Part shown: in pieces, positions 8,441 to 16,675 of the stretch
Position numbering within the stretch: position 1 is the first letter of the stretch
Layout of the letters: each line of letters begins with the position of its first letter
NCBI RefSeq assembly: GCF_043555865.1
Contig: NZ_JBIGHY010000005.1
Span: forward strand, 248,001-312,000
Reading direction: 5' to 3'
Source: Pelomonas dachongensis
GTDB lineage: Bacteria > Pseudomonadota > Gammaproteobacteria > Burkholderiales > Burkholderiaceae_C
Length of the DNA stretch: 64,000 bases
Made by a program: the position numbers and the translations under genes
Notes under the pieces: model-generated
What the model saw: the letters and a program-made list of their open reading frames with translations, nothing else
Database searches by the model: none
Told to the model about the DNA's origin: nothing

Positions 8441-9277
8441 TCAGGTGGCCCAGATGCGAGGCTCGCCTCCCGGCAGACCCCACAGCCGCTCGCGTAACAG
8501 CGCCCTCACCCGCCGCAGCGCCGCTGTGACGGACTCCACCTCGTCACCTACCACGCGCACCAGCAGCACCGCGCCGCGCGGGCCGGCCAGGTGGGTGACA
8601 CCGCTCAGCGGCTGGTCGGCCAGCAGCGCGCGGCTGTCGTCCAGCAGCGCCTCGGCAACGGCCAGCGCGGTGGTCTGCGCATAGGCGAGCGTGCCCAGCA
8701 CGCGGTGGCCGCCCAGGCCACAGGGGCCATTCAACAGCGCATGGTCCGCCGCATCCAGCCAGCCGCGGTCCAGCCACTGGCCTTCGATCTCCAGGTGCTG
8801 CAGCAGCCGGCCAGTGTCGAACGCCTGGCCCGCGGCCGGCAGGCCCAGGCCCAGCACCTCGGTCGCGAACAGGCTGGCACCCGCCGCCAGGCGCAGCCTC
8901 ACCTCGTTGCGGCCGACGCAGGCCGGGTAGGCGAGCGTCTCCTGCGGCACCCACTCCAGCCTTGCACCTGCCGCCACCTGTGCGGTCACCACCTGCGCCG
9001 CTTCTCCGGCATGAGAGCGGTAGAAGCGCGTCGCTGCGGGCGTCGTGACCAGCAGGTGGGCACCGGCCTGCACGTCGAGGTCGATGTCCAGCCGGTCGCC
9101 GCCCACCAGCCCGCCGGGCGGATGCACCAGCACCGCGTGGGCGATGGCCTCACCTTCAGGGTACAGCGTCTTCAGCAGCCGCAGCGGGCCGTCGTGGCGC
9201 GCATGCACACGCGTGGCGGCACCTTCAGCCCTTGCAGTCAACGCCAGCCGCGCAGGCCAGCGGACGGGATCAGCCAA
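8441..9277 (-). CDS. ureD: Urease accessory protein UreD
   Basis: A 278-residue urease chaperone that docks on the apo-urease together with UreF and UreG. Family motifs seen include LLKTLYPEG, VLVHPPGGLVGGDRLDIDL and LLVTTPAATRFYRS near residues 35-90, and a C-terminal LRERLWGLPGGEPRIWAT. The start appears to be TTG at 9277, overlapping the ureG stop by 8 nt; no ATG is available nearby. It is unusual that ureD is last in the accessory block; in many relatives it precedes ureA. Confidence 0.94.
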   Translation of the reverse strand: MADPVRWPARLALTARAEGAATRVHARHDGPLRLLKTLYPEGEAIAHAVLVHPPGGLVGGDRLDIDLDVQAGAHLLVTTPAATRFYRSHAGEAAQVVTAQVAAGARLEWVPQETLAYPACVGRNEVRLRLAAGASLFATEVLGLGLPAAGQAFDTGRLLQHLEIEGQWLDRGWLDAADHALLNGPCGLGGHRVLGTLAYAQTTALAVAEALLDDSRALLADQPLSGVTHLAGPRGAVLLVRVVGDEVESVTAALRRVRALLRERLWGLPGGEPRIWAT

Positions 9278-9917
9278 CGAGCAAGCCCTTCTTCTCGATG
9301 AAACTGACCACCTCGGCCAGGCCCTCGCGGGTCTTCAGGTTGGTCATGACCCAGGGCTTCACCGGCCGCATGCGCGCGGTGTCGCTGCGCATCACGTCCA
9401 GGTCGGCGCCGACGTGCGGCGCCAGGTCGGTCTTGTTGATGACGAACAGGTCGCTTTTCGTGATGCCCGGGCCGCCCTTGCGCGGGATCTTCTCGCCCGC
9501 TGCCACGTCGATGACGTAGATGGTCAGGTCGCTCAGCTCGGGGCTGAAGGTGGCCGCCAGGTTGTCGCCACCGCTCTCGACGAAGACGATGTCCGCATCC
9601 GGGAACCTGTCCAGCATGCGGTCCACGGCTTCGAGGTTGATGGAGCAGTCCTCGCGGATGGCGGTGTGCGGGCAGCCGCCGGTCTCCACGCCCATGATGC
9701 GCTCGGGCGCCAGCGCGCCGGCCACCGTCAGCAGGCGCTGGTCCTCCTTGGTGTAGATGTCGTTGGTGACGACCACCAGGTCCCACCGGTCGCGCATGGT
9801 CTTGCAGAGCATCTCGACGAGGGTGGTTTTGCCGGAGCCCACCGGGCCACCGACGCCCACGCGCAGTGGTGGCAGCTTCTTCGTGCGGTTGGGGATGGCG
9901 TGCAGCGGTGCGGTCAT
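9270..9917 (-). CDS. ureG: Urease accessory GTPase UreG
   Basis: A 215-residue SIMIBI GTPase that couples GTP hydrolysis to nickel delivery into urease. The P-loop GVGGPVGSGKTTL spans about residues 21-33. The nickel-binding Cys-Pro-His motif is at 82-84 (GGCPHTAIRED). The FVESGGDNL switch and the INKTDLAPHVG base-recognition motif (NKxD) are also present. Length is normal. Its ATG overlaps the ureF stop (ATGA) and its stop overlaps ureD by 8 nt, indicating translational coupling of ureF-G-D. Confidence 0.97.
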   Translation of the reverse strand: MTAPLHAIPNRTKKLPPLRVGVGGPVGSGKTTLVEMLCKTMRDRWDLVVVTNDIYTKEDQRLLTVAGALAPERIMGVETGGCPHTAIREDCSINLEAVDRMLDRFPDADIVFVESGGDNLAATFSPELSDLTIYVIDVAAGEKIPRKGGPGITKSDLFVINKTDLAPHVGADLDVMRSDTARMRPVKPWVMTNLKTREGLAEVVSFIEKKGLLVG

Positions 9918-10597
9918 GAGCGGAACAGTCGTGAGTATTGGGTTTCGTGGCGGGCGCCCAGCACACCCAGCAGCGGCGCAAACGCCATGGGCTCGGGCGC
10001 GGCGAGCGCGTTCGCCACGGCTGTGGGGATGGCTTGCACGAGGCGTGCCAGCAGCCGCTGACCGGCCGTCTGGCCCAGCGGCACGCAGCGCACGGCGGCC
10101 TGCATCAGGTTCTCGGCCCAGCCGAAGGCGATGGCCTGCAGCGCGGGCTCGAGCGCTGCACCACGTGAGGCAGCTGCCGCGCCCATGACGACCGGCCAGC
10201 TGGGCGCGGGTTGCAGTGCGCGCAGCAACGGCAGCACGCGCGCTTCGGGCACCAGGCCCTGCATCCAAACGAGCAGGCTGCGGCCCATCTGCTGGACCTG
10301 CTGCAGGCTCTCGCTGGTCTCGCGGGTCTGCAATACCCAGGCGTTGAGCTGGGTCAGGCGTTCGGCGTCGAGTGCAATCGTGGCCGCATGGGCTGCCGCG
10401 GCAACGGGCAGTTCGGCACGTGCCTGCACCAGTGCCAACTGGTTCAGCAGCCAGTCGCCGGCGCTGACCTCGTCGTGGACGATGCCGGCGTCAACCGCGG
10501 CCTCCAGGCCTTCGGAGTAGCTGAACCCGCCGACCGGCAGCGCGGGACTGGCCAGCCAGAGCAGGTGCAGCAAAGATGACGAGGCGTCGGCAGACAT
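9914..10597 (-). CDS. ureF: Urease accessory protein UreF
   Basis: A 227-residue helical accessory protein. The family start block LLHLLWLASPALPVGGFSYSEGLEAAV is seen at residues 8-34, and the C-terminus shows the conserved helix pattern. UreF bridges UreG and UreD on the urease and gates GTP hydrolysis. ATG at 10597. It overlaps ureG by 4 nt. Upstream on the same strand is an outer-membrane barrel gene rather than ureE. Confidence 0.95.
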   Translation of the reverse strand: MSADASSSLLHLLWLASPALPVGGFSYSEGLEAAVDAGIVHDEVSAGDWLLNQLALVQARAELPVAAAAHAATIALDAERLTQLNAWVLQTRETSESLQQVQQMGRSLLVWMQGLVPEARVLPLLRALQPAPSWPVVMGAAAASRGAALEPALQAIAFGWAENLMQAAVRCVPLGQTAGQRLLARLVQAIPTAVANALAAPEPMAFAPLLGVLGARHETQYSRLFRS

Positions 10598-10642
10598 GCG
10601 GCGATTTTCACCGCGATGACTGCCTTGGCCGGCCGCGACGCG

Positions 10643-11236
10643 TCAGAAATTCAAGGCGATGCCGGCGCCCAGCGTGCGCACCGTGACGGACTGCTTGGAG
10701 CCGTTGGGCGTCTCGCGCAGATCGGCGCGCGTCAGGTCGACATTGAAGCTGGTGCTCCAGTGCCGCGCGAACTGCCACGACAGGCCCAGCCCGACATAAG
10801 GCTTCACGGACCGCGTGGTGAGGGTGCCGGGGTTGCTCTGCCCGAAAGCGACTGCCGGCTGCAGCTTCAGCTCGTTGGACGCGCCACCGACGCGCACCAG
10901 TGCGCCGACGCTGGCCGACAGCGGCAGCGTGTAGGCCGCGCCCACGCTGAAGCCGACGAACTCGGCCGAGTAGTTGTAGCCCAGCACGCCCCAGTCGGCG
11001 TCGGTGTGGGCGTAGGCCACCTCGAAGGCCCAAGACTCGTTGAACCGGTGCCCCGCGCGCAGCGTGCGGTTGGTATCGACGGGGCTGCACCGGGTGCCGC
11101 TCGGGCAGTTCAGGCCCACCTTGCCGGTGCCGACCACCACGCCGATGTAATTGGCGCCGGCGAGATTGGCCTGGGCGAAACCGCTGGCGGGCAGCCCGAT
11201 GGCGAGCGCGGCGAGAACGAAACGGATGGTTGTCAA
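10643..11236 (-). CDS. Small outer-membrane beta-barrel protein inserted between ureE and ureF
   Basis: A 197-residue exported protein. A TTG start at 11236 gives a typical signal peptide (TTIRFVLAALAIGLPASGFAQA, cut about residue 23), and AGGGAG sits upstream. The mature part alternates polar and aromatic residues (FNESWAFEVAYAH, YVGLGLSWQFARHWSTSF) and ends in Asn-Phe, the usual barrel end signal. It resembles the OmpW/opacity-type eight-strand barrels, but I cannot assign a subfamily. It lies 45 bp upstream of ureF and 155 bp downstream of ureE on the same strand, so it may be co-transcribed with urease accessory genes. A role in urea or nickel passage is speculation. Confidence 0.8.
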   Translation of the reverse strand: MTTIRFVLAALAIGLPASGFAQANLAGANYIGVVVGTGKVGLNCPSGTRCSPVDTNRTLRAGHRFNESWAFEVAYAHTDADWGVLGYNYSAEFVGFSVGAAYTLPLSASVGALVRVGGASNELKLQPAVAFGQSNPGTLTTRSVKPYVGLGLSWQFARHWSTSFNVDLTRADLRETPNGSKQSVTVRTLGAGIALNF

Positions 11237-11391
11237 AACAAAGGCTCCCTGGTTGAGCGTCTGATGCCAGCCGCCCTCGTTCAGGGCAGGCATCCAACAA
11301 GCGCACCGCATGCTAACGGCCTGGCAGCGCGGCACCGGGAAGCGGCGGTTGCGTGCGGAGGTGCGGATTCCCCGCGACCGCCCCGTCGAGG

Positions 11392-12087
11392 TCAGTGCTT
11401 GTGGTCGTGCCCGCAACCCGGGCCGTGCACGTGGCCGGGTTGGCCATGCGCGGGGGTGTGGTCTTGGCCGTGGTCATGCGCGTGGTTACAGCCGGGGCCG
11501 TGCACATGGCCAGCGTCGTGCGCTTTGACAGGAATCGCGAGCGGCTTGCGCACCGGCGCGGGCTCGGTCGCGTGGCGATGATCATGATCGTCGTGCCCGT
11601 GGTGAGGGCCGTGGTGGTGGCCGTGTCCAGTCCCCTCGCCGTAGGCCCCGCCCTCGGGCTCGAACGCCGCGTGCGCCTCGGTGACGATGAGATGCTGGCG
11701 GCGCAGCATGTCGGCTAGCACGGCGTCGGGCTCGAACTGCAGCAGCGTGGGCTGCAGCTCCAGCGGCACGTGGCGGTTGCCCAGGTGGTAGGCGGCGCGC
11801 AGCAGGTCGAACGGCGAGCCGTGCTCGGCGCAATGGCGCACCTGCAGCACCGGCTGCGGCGCGGCGATGACGCGCAGCAGCGTGCCGTCCTCGGCCACCA
11901 GCACGTCGCTGCCGCGCAGCGTGGTGCCGCGCGGCAGCACGACGCCAATCTCGCGGCCGGTGGAGTCAGTGGCGGAGAAGCGGCTCTTGCTGCGCGTGTC
12001 CCAGTCCAGTTCGAGCGTGGGCGCGCGCTTGACGAGCACGGCGGCGAGGCCGGCGCCGCCGGCAATGCGTTTGGTGGCGTGAATCAT
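11392..12087 (-). CDS. ureE: Urease accessory metallochaperone UreE with long His-rich tail
   Basis: A 231-residue nickel chaperone. The N-terminal domain has VVLPRGTTLRGSDVLVAEDG and the C-terminal domain the conserved AYHLGNRHVPLEL, where His binds nickel at the dimer interface. From about residue 153 a tail of roughly 79 residues holds 23 histidines, with a repeated block GHVHGPGC(N/G)H. Such tails store nickel in some species. The start at MIHATKRI matches the family; an ATG 51 nt upstream is possible. It is divergent from a toxin-antitoxin operon and separated from ureF by an outer-membrane protein gene. Confidence 0.95.
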   Translation of the reverse strand: MIHATKRIAGGAGLAAVLVKRAPTLELDWDTRSKSRFSATDSTGREIGVVLPRGTTLRGSDVLVAEDGTLLRVIAAPQPVLQVRHCAEHGSPFDLLRAAYHLGNRHVPLELQPTLLQFEPDAVLADMLRRQHLIVTEAHAAFEPEGGAYGEGTGHGHHHGPHHGHDDHDHRHATEPAPVRKPLAIPVKAHDAGHVHGPGCNHAHDHGQDHTPAHGQPGHVHGPGCGHDHKH

Positions 12088-12091
12088 GGGC

Positions 12092-12120
12092 TTGTCAACG
12101 GATGAGGCGGCCGATAGTAT
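12092..12120 (+). promoter_or_regulatory. Sigma70 promoter of the toxin-antitoxin operon
   Basis: TTGTCA (12092-12097) and TAGTAT (12115-12120) are separated by 17 bp, close to consensus, and lie 30 bp upstream of the antitoxin GTG. The antitoxin has GGAGG at 12140-12144. Confidence 0.6.
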
Positions 12121-12135
12121 TACAGAAGTTATAAC
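12117..12135. promoter_or_regulatory. Twin palindromes, candidate antitoxin operator
   Basis: GTATTAC (12117-12123) and GTTATAAC (12128-12135) are two small AT-rich palindromes whose starts are 11 bp apart, about one helical turn. They overlap the -10 region of the toxin-antitoxin promoter, where AbrB/MazE-type antitoxins usually autorepress. Function is inferred from position. Confidence 0.4.
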
Positions 12136-12149
12136 CATCGGAGGCGGCG

Positions 12150-12374
12150 GTGAGTGCGCTCAAGATTACCCAGATCGGCAACTCCCTCGGCGTGATTCTG
12201 CCCAAGGAGGTGCTGGCGCGCCTGAAGGTGGAGAAAGGTGATGTGCTCTACCTGTCGGAGGCCGTCAACGGCGTGTTGATCTCGCCCTACAGCCCCGAGT
12301 TCGAGCAGCAGATGGACGCGGCGCGCAGCATCATGAAGAAGCGCCGCGCCGTGCTGCGAGAACTGGCCAAGTGA
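12150..12374 (+). CDS. AbrB/MazE-type antitoxin
   Basis: A 74-residue protein with the swapped-hairpin DNA-binding fold signature: KITQIGNSLGVILPKEVL (residues 5-22), KVEKGDVLYL. The C-terminal 30 residues are charged and helical (MKKRRAVLRELAK), suitable for neutralising a toxin. It starts with GTG after GGAGG. The stop overlaps the GTG start of the Doc-like toxin by 4 nt (GTGA), the classic toxin-antitoxin layout. A MazE-like antitoxin with a Doc toxin is less common than Phd-Doc. Confidence 0.9.
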   Translation: MSALKITQIGNSLGVILPKEVLARLKVEKGDVLYLSEAVNGVLISPYSPEFEQQMDAARSIMKKRRAVLRELAK

Positions 12375-12772
12375 ATGCTTCCGGGCGCGAATGGCATTGG
12401 CTGAACGCCGATGTGTTGCGGGCCATCCATCACGAGCAACTGGCCGAGCACCGTGGCGCCACCGGCATTCGTGACGAGGGGCTGTTCGAGTCTGCCGTGA
12501 CCCGGCCCCGGAACCTGGTGGCCTACGGACAGCCCGACGTGTTCGAGCTGGCGGCCGCCTATGCCGTCGGCCTGGCCAAGAACCATCCGTTCATCGATGG
12601 CAACAGGCGCACAGCCTACGTGGCCATGGAGCTGTTCCTGTCGCTCAACGGCCTGGAACTGCTTGCGAACGACGCCGACTGCGTCATCACCATGCTCGGC
12701 GTCGCGGCCAGCGAGATCAGTGAATCCGAGCTGGCCGACTGGCTCCGCCAGCAGGCCGAACCGATTGCCTGA
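12371..12772 (+). CDS. doc: Death-on-curing (Fic/Doc family) toxin
   Basis: A 133-residue Fic/Doc protein. The catalytic motif is HPFIDGNRR (H72 to R80), matching HxFx(D/A)GNKR of Doc, with Arg in place of the usual Lys. It is followed by the helical TAYVAMELFLSLNGLEL. Doc proteins phosphorylate elongation factor Tu and stop translation; other Fic proteins AMPylate targets. The N-terminal WLNADVLRAIHHEQLAEHRGATGIRDEGLFESA block is typical of the Doc subfamily. The gene overlaps its antitoxin; a dienoyl-CoA isomerase gene begins 17 nt downstream. Confidence 0.9.
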   Translation: MNASGREWHWLNADVLRAIHHEQLAEHRGATGIRDEGLFESAVTRPRNLVAYGQPDVFELAAAYAVGLAKNHPFIDGNRRTAYVAMELFLSLNGLELLANDADCVITMLGVAASEISESELADWLRQQAEPIA

Positions 12773-12789
12773 AGCTTCAAGAGGTCTCT

Positions 12790-13608
12790 ATGAGCACCCT
12801 GCAACTCGACACCCTCACCCTCTCCATCCACGACCACATCGCCACCGTGCGCCTGAACCGCCCGGACAAGGCCAACGCGATGAATGCGGTGATGTGGCAG
12901 GACATCCGCCGCGCGTTCGACTGGATCGACGGCCAGCCCGAGGTGCGCGTCGCGGTGCTGGAAGGCGAAGGCAGACACTTCACCGCCGGCATCGACCTGC
13001 AGATGATGATGGGCATCGCGCCGCAGATCGAGGACCCGTGCGACGGCCGCATGCGCGAGAGCCTGCGCCGCATCATCCTGGACATGCAGGACACGCTGAC
13101 CAGCCTGGAGCGCTGCCGCAAGCCGGTGCTGGCCGCCGTGCATGGCGCCTGCGTGGGCGGCGGCATCGACCTGATCTGCGCCGCCGACATGCGCTACTGC
13201 AGCGCCGACGCCTACTTCTCCATCAAGGAAATCGACATCGGCATGGTGGCCGACGTCGGCACGCTGCAGCGGCTACCCAAGCTGATCGGCTCGCAGGGCC
13301 TCGTGCGCGAACTGGCCTACACCGGCCGGCGCATGGAGGCTGCCGAGGCGCGCGAGATCGGCCTCGTCAACCGCGTGTTCGACAGCCGCGAGACGCTGCA
13401 GGCCGGTGTGCGCGAGATCGCCGCCGCCATTGCCGCCAAGTCGCCGCTGTCCATCCGCGGCACCAAGGAGCAGCTGAACTACGCGCGCGACCACACGGTG
13501 GCCGACGGCCTGAACCACATCGCCACATGGAACGCCGCCATGCTGATGAGCGAGGACCTCACCAAGGCCATGATGGCCGGCAAGGGCGCGCCGACCTTCC
13601 GCGACTGA
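12790..13608 (+). CDS. Delta3,5-delta2,4-dienoyl-CoA isomerase (crotonase family)
   Basis: A 272-residue crotonase. Compared with ordinary enoyl-CoA hydratases it has the ECH1-type blocks: GGGIDLICAADMRYCSADA, FSIKEIDIGMVADVGTLQRL and TKEQLNYARDHTVADGLNHI, with the conserved acidic residues of the isomerase active site (E and D in KEIDIGMVADVG). Such enzymes shift double bonds during beta-oxidation of odd-position unsaturated fatty acids. It begins 17 nt after the toxin gene with a weak AGAGG, so it may share that transcript. No other beta-oxidation genes are adjacent. Confidence 0.9.
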   Translation: MSTLQLDTLTLSIHDHIATVRLNRPDKANAMNAVMWQDIRRAFDWIDGQPEVRVAVLEGEGRHFTAGIDLQMMMGIAPQIEDPCDGRMRESLRRIILDMQDTLTSLERCRKPVLAAVHGACVGGGIDLICAADMRYCSADAYFSIKEIDIGMVADVGTLQRLPKLIGSQGLVRELAYTGRRMEAAEAREIGLVNRVFDSRETLQAGVREIAAAIAAKSPLSIRGTKEQLNYARDHTVADGLNHIATWNAAMLMSEDLTKAMMAGKGAPTFRD

Positions 13609-13644
13609 CTTGCGGCTGAATCGCGGCTGACTTGCTGCCGCCGT

Positions 13645-14799
13645 TCAGAACTGCAGGAAGCTGAAGCCCGCGCCGACGCTGGTCTGGCGGAAGTTGTAGT
13701 CGGTCAGCGTCTCACCGTAGCCATTGAACACCTGCACATACCAGCGCAGGCCGTTAGGCTGGTCCTTGAACACCGGGTAGGTCCATTCGAACTGCAGCGC
13801 GCCGTACTTGGCGTCCTTCAGCGTCGTGCGGTAAGTCAGCTGCGCGGTGTGCTTCTGGTGCGCCCAGTTGACCTGGAACTCGCCGCGGCCGCGGTAGCCG
13901 ACGAGGTCGGGATTGTTGTCGGTGTCGGCGCTCTCCTTGAGCCGCTTCAGGAAGCGCGCCACGAGGGACCAGTCGCCGCGCTCGAAACCGGCGGCCATGT
14001 TGATGCGGTTCCAGCTGCGCGACAGCGGGTCGGACTGGCCGTTGGACTGGTGCGCCAGCCCCAGCTGCGCGTAACGCCACTGCCAGCCCAGCGGCAGCTG
14101 GCGCCAGCTCTCGGGCGTCGGCACCACGTACATCAGCTCGGGCTCGTAGTCGCTGTTGCGGAAAGGCTTGGAATCCTTGCCGTTCCAGATCTGCCACATG
14201 GCCTGCTGCGTGAACGCGGCCCACAGGTCGGCGCCGGGCAGCAGCACGTCCTGCGCGAGCTTAGTCCGCAGCGACAACTGGAACTTGGCCTCCTCGCGCC
14301 GGAAGTTGGGCTGCTCCACCACCGCCTGGCTGGGCGACTGCGGCGAGCGGTTGATGCGTGTCGTCCAGTGAATCGGCAGCACGTAGTTGGCTCGGTAGCC
14401 GACGAAGTTGAAGACGCCACGCTTGTCTTGCGGCTCCAGCTCCCAGAACTTGGACATCAGGCTGGATGGCTCCTGCCGCTCGGCGGCCACTGCCACCACG
14501 TCGCCCTTGGGCGCCAGCAGCGAGGTGGACACGGGCACAGGCACGGCGGCGGCCGTGGGCGCGCCGCCGGCCGGGTTCTCGACGTAGGCCGGTGGAGCTG
14601 CGGGCGCGGACGCGCGGCCCATCGCCTTGTCGTAGCAGGCCAGCCGGTCAGCCGGCGCGCCGATCTCCACGCACTTGTCCAGCGCCGCCGGCTCAGCCGG
14701 AGCGGGAGCCGTCTGTGCCGCCAGCGGCGGCGCCAGCAACGCGATCAATGTTCCCGCCACGTACGGGCACCAGGGTTGTCCAGCAGACAGCACGCGCAT
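13645..14799 (-). CDS. pldA: Outer-membrane phospholipase A (PldA/OMPLA)
   Basis: A 384-residue outer-membrane phospholipase. After a signal peptide (cleavage near LLAPPLAAQ) and an Ala/Pro-rich linker of about 90 residues comes the OMPLA barrel. The catalytic motif HQSNGQSDPLSRSWNR (about residues 249-264) contains the His-x-Ser pair and the Asn that complete the triad. YPVF and GYGETLTDYN precede a terminal Phe, the barrel end signal. Family members are often 270-380 residues. GGAGGAAC precedes the ATG. The enzyme is normally dormant and activated by calcium and dimerisation when membrane asymmetry is lost. Confidence 0.93.
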   Translation of the reverse strand: MRVLSAGQPWCPYVAGTLIALLAPPLAAQTAPAPAEPAALDKCVEIGAPADRLACYDKAMGRASAPAAPPAYVENPAGGAPTAAAVPVPVSTSLLAPKGDVVAVAAERQEPSSLMSKFWELEPQDKRGVFNFVGYRANYVLPIHWTTRINRSPQSPSQAVVEQPNFRREEAKFQLSLRTKLAQDVLLPGADLWAAFTQQAMWQIWNGKDSKPFRNSDYEPELMYVVPTPESWRQLPLGWQWRYAQLGLAHQSNGQSDPLSRSWNRINMAAGFERGDWSLVARFLKRLKESADTDNNPDLVGYRGRGEFQVNWAHQKHTAQLTYRTTLKDAKYGALQFEWTYPVFKDQPNGLRWYVQVFNGYGETLTDYNFRQTSVGAGFSFLQF

Positions 14800-14882
14800 C
14801 GTTCCTCCGGATCTTTTCGTCCACGCGGCTGCGGGCGGTATTGACCGCAGCCCGATGGCGCGGAAGTCTAGGGGTGGGCGTG

Positions 14883-14896
14883 CGTCAGGCCTGACG
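14883..14896. promoter_or_regulatory. Perfect palindrome upstream of pldA
   Basis: CGTCAGGCCTGACG is a 14-bp perfect palindrome 84 bp upstream of the pldA start, in the 150-bp gap before the K+ channel stop. A second inverted repeat (GCTGCGG 14828-14834 / CCGCAGC 14845-14851) lies closer to pldA. These may be an operator and a leader hairpin; no regulator is assigned. Confidence 0.35.
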
Positions 14897-14949
14897 GCGC
14901 ACACGCGCCGCGCTTGTAGGCGGGGATGAAGTCCGGCGCGTTGCTACCC

Positions 14950-15624
14950 TCAGCGGTCGCGGCGCAGCAACGTCAGCCCAATCAGCCGCGACACCACGGC
15001 GGCCAGGTACATGACGCCGACGAACATCTCCAGTGCCGTCAGCGCTCGGGCCAGCGGCTTGACGGGGATGACATCGCCGATGCCCGTGCTCGACAGCAGC
15101 GCGAAGCTGAGGAACATCAGCTCCGTCCAGGTGCGTGGCTGCTCGGCGTTGACGGCCGCCGAAAAACTGCCCGGCTGCACCGCCTGCAGCGCCACATAGG
15201 CGTAGGCGAAGCCCCAGGCCAGCAGCGTGAACGTGGCGCCCGCTGCGAACAGCTCATCCGTCGTCGCCTGCATGTCGCCCATCATGTAGGCCACCAGGCT
15301 GCCCGCCGCATAGAAATAGAAAAGCGCCTCCAGCCCGGCCGACCACGGCTGCAGCCAGTGCATGTGCCACACCGCCTGCAGCACCAGCATGACGATGGCA
15401 GGCAGCGCCAGGCCAACGCTCAGCCACATCAGCCCCGGCGTGCGCCGCACCATGCGTGTCGTGACCACGAGCACCGCAACGCCGAACCCGCTCAGCGCCA
15501 GCGGCCCGATGCGCGTGGACTCCAGCAGCGGGTACAGCAGCAGCCCGGCCAGCTGCACGATCAACAGAATGGCGGACGGATGGCGGCGCGTCAGCGCGAG
15601 GAGTCTTCGGTGGCGGACTTGCAT
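14950..15624 (-). CDS. Ion channel-type membrane protein (putative K+ channel)
   Basis: A 224-residue membrane protein with about five or six hydrophobic segments. Near the C-terminus a pore helix and selectivity filter appear in ELMFLSFALLSSTGIGDVIP (filter TGIGD about residues 181-185), followed by a last transmembrane helix. TGIGD is a variant of the TVGYG filter used in many bacterial two-helix-pore channels. The N-terminal helices are not a canonical voltage sensor (no regular Arg spacing). No cytoplasmic RCK domain is fused. The ATG at 15624 is divergent from the AraC regulator. Confidence 0.82.
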   Translation of the reverse strand: MQVRHRRLLALTRRHPSAILLIVQLAGLLLYPLLESTRIGPLALSGFGVAVLVVTTRMVRRTPGLMWLSVGLALPAIVMLVLQAVWHMHWLQPWSAGLEALFYFYAAGSLVAYMMGDMQATTDELFAAGATFTLLAWGFAYAYVALQAVQPGSFSAAVNAEQPRTWTELMFLSFALLSSTGIGDVIPVKPLARALTALEMFVGVMYLAAVVSRLIGLTLLRRDR

Positions 15625-15775
15625 GACGGGATTCTCGACGTTGCGCGACCGCCGCGGCCCTGCACGCTCCGCAGCCACGCGTCCTGGGCGAAGAGCCCCC
15701 GCCCCTCGGGCGAGGAGGCGCGCCGGCGGGTCACCCGCCTTGCCGGGGCTTGCCTTCGCGGCTACAAGCACGGCC

Positions 15776-16594
15776 ATGTTCCTGAGCCAACGCCCCGCGC
15801 CGCCGCTGGCCGCGCATGTCGACTGCCTGTGGTACAGCGCCCGCGGCGAGCTGCCGCACACGCGCGAGCGCAGCCTGCCCACTGGCAGCGCCGACATCGT
15901 GGTTCCGCTGCTGCAGGACCACCTCGTGCGCTACGACGACGCGCTAGGGAACGCCGCCCGCCGGCTGCGCGGCGCCGTGGTGCAGGGCGCCCACGACCGT
16001 TTCAACGTGCGCGGCACCGAAGGCCCGTCGGCCGTCGTTGGCGTGCACTTCAGGCCGGGCGGCGCCGCCGCGTTCTTCGCCGGCGCGCTGCCGGCGTTGC
16101 GCAACCGCACCGAGCTGCTGGAGGACCTGTGGGGGCCGGTGGCCCGCACGCTGCGAGAGCGCATGCAGGCCGCGTCGTCGCCGCAGCAGGCCTTGCAGCT
16201 CATGCACGACCACCTGCTGCAGCGGCTGATGACTGCACCGGCGCCCGACCCACTGGCCACGTTCGCCGTCATGGCATTCCGCCGCGAGCCGGCCGGCGCC
16301 CGCGTGGCGCCGGTTCAGCATGCCAGCGGCTGCATGCCGGCGCAGTTCATCCGCCGCTTCGAGCAGGCGGTCGGGCTGACGCCCAAGCGTTATGCCCGCG
16401 TGCTGCGCCTGGGCGAGTTGCTACCCGCGCTCGCGCGCTGCGGACCGCGCGACTGGGCGCAGGTCGCGGCCGGCGGCGGCTACGCCGACCAGTCGCACCT
16501 GATCCGCGAGTTCCGCGCGTTGGCCGGCATGGCGCCCGGCGCCTACCGGCCGGTGCGCACCGACCAGCCGACCCACGTGGCCCTGCCGGACTGA
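15776..16594 (+). CDS. AraC-family transcriptional regulator
   Basis: A 272-residue regulator. An N-terminal domain (CLWYSARGELPHTRERSLPTGSADIVV) resembles the beta-rich sensor found in many uncharacterised AraC proteins. The C-terminal helix-turn-helix pair is seen in GCMPAQFIRRFEQAVGLTPK and AAGGGYADQSHLIREFRALA, which ends in the AraC signature FRALAGMAPGAYR. The ATG at 15776 is chosen because upstream sequence in this frame lies in the channel gene on the other strand. Likely targets are itself, the divergent channel gene, or the VOC gene 81 bp downstream. Confidence 0.9.
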   Translation: MFLSQRPAPPLAAHVDCLWYSARGELPHTRERSLPTGSADIVVPLLQDHLVRYDDALGNAARRLRGAVVQGAHDRFNVRGTEGPSAVVGVHFRPGGAAAFFAGALPALRNRTELLEDLWGPVARTLRERMQAASSPQQALQLMHDHLLQRLMTAPAPDPLATFAVMAFRREPAGARVAPVQHASGCMPAQFIRRFEQAVGLTPKRYARVLRLGELLPALARCGPRDWAQVAAGGGYADQSHLIREFRALAGMAPGAYRPVRTDQPTHVALPD

Positions 16595-16675
16595 AAAATA
16601 TCCAATACACCCGTCGCCCGGGCGCCTACGCTGCGCCCACCGCGGCCGGTGCCGCCCTGATAAGGAGCTGTTGCG

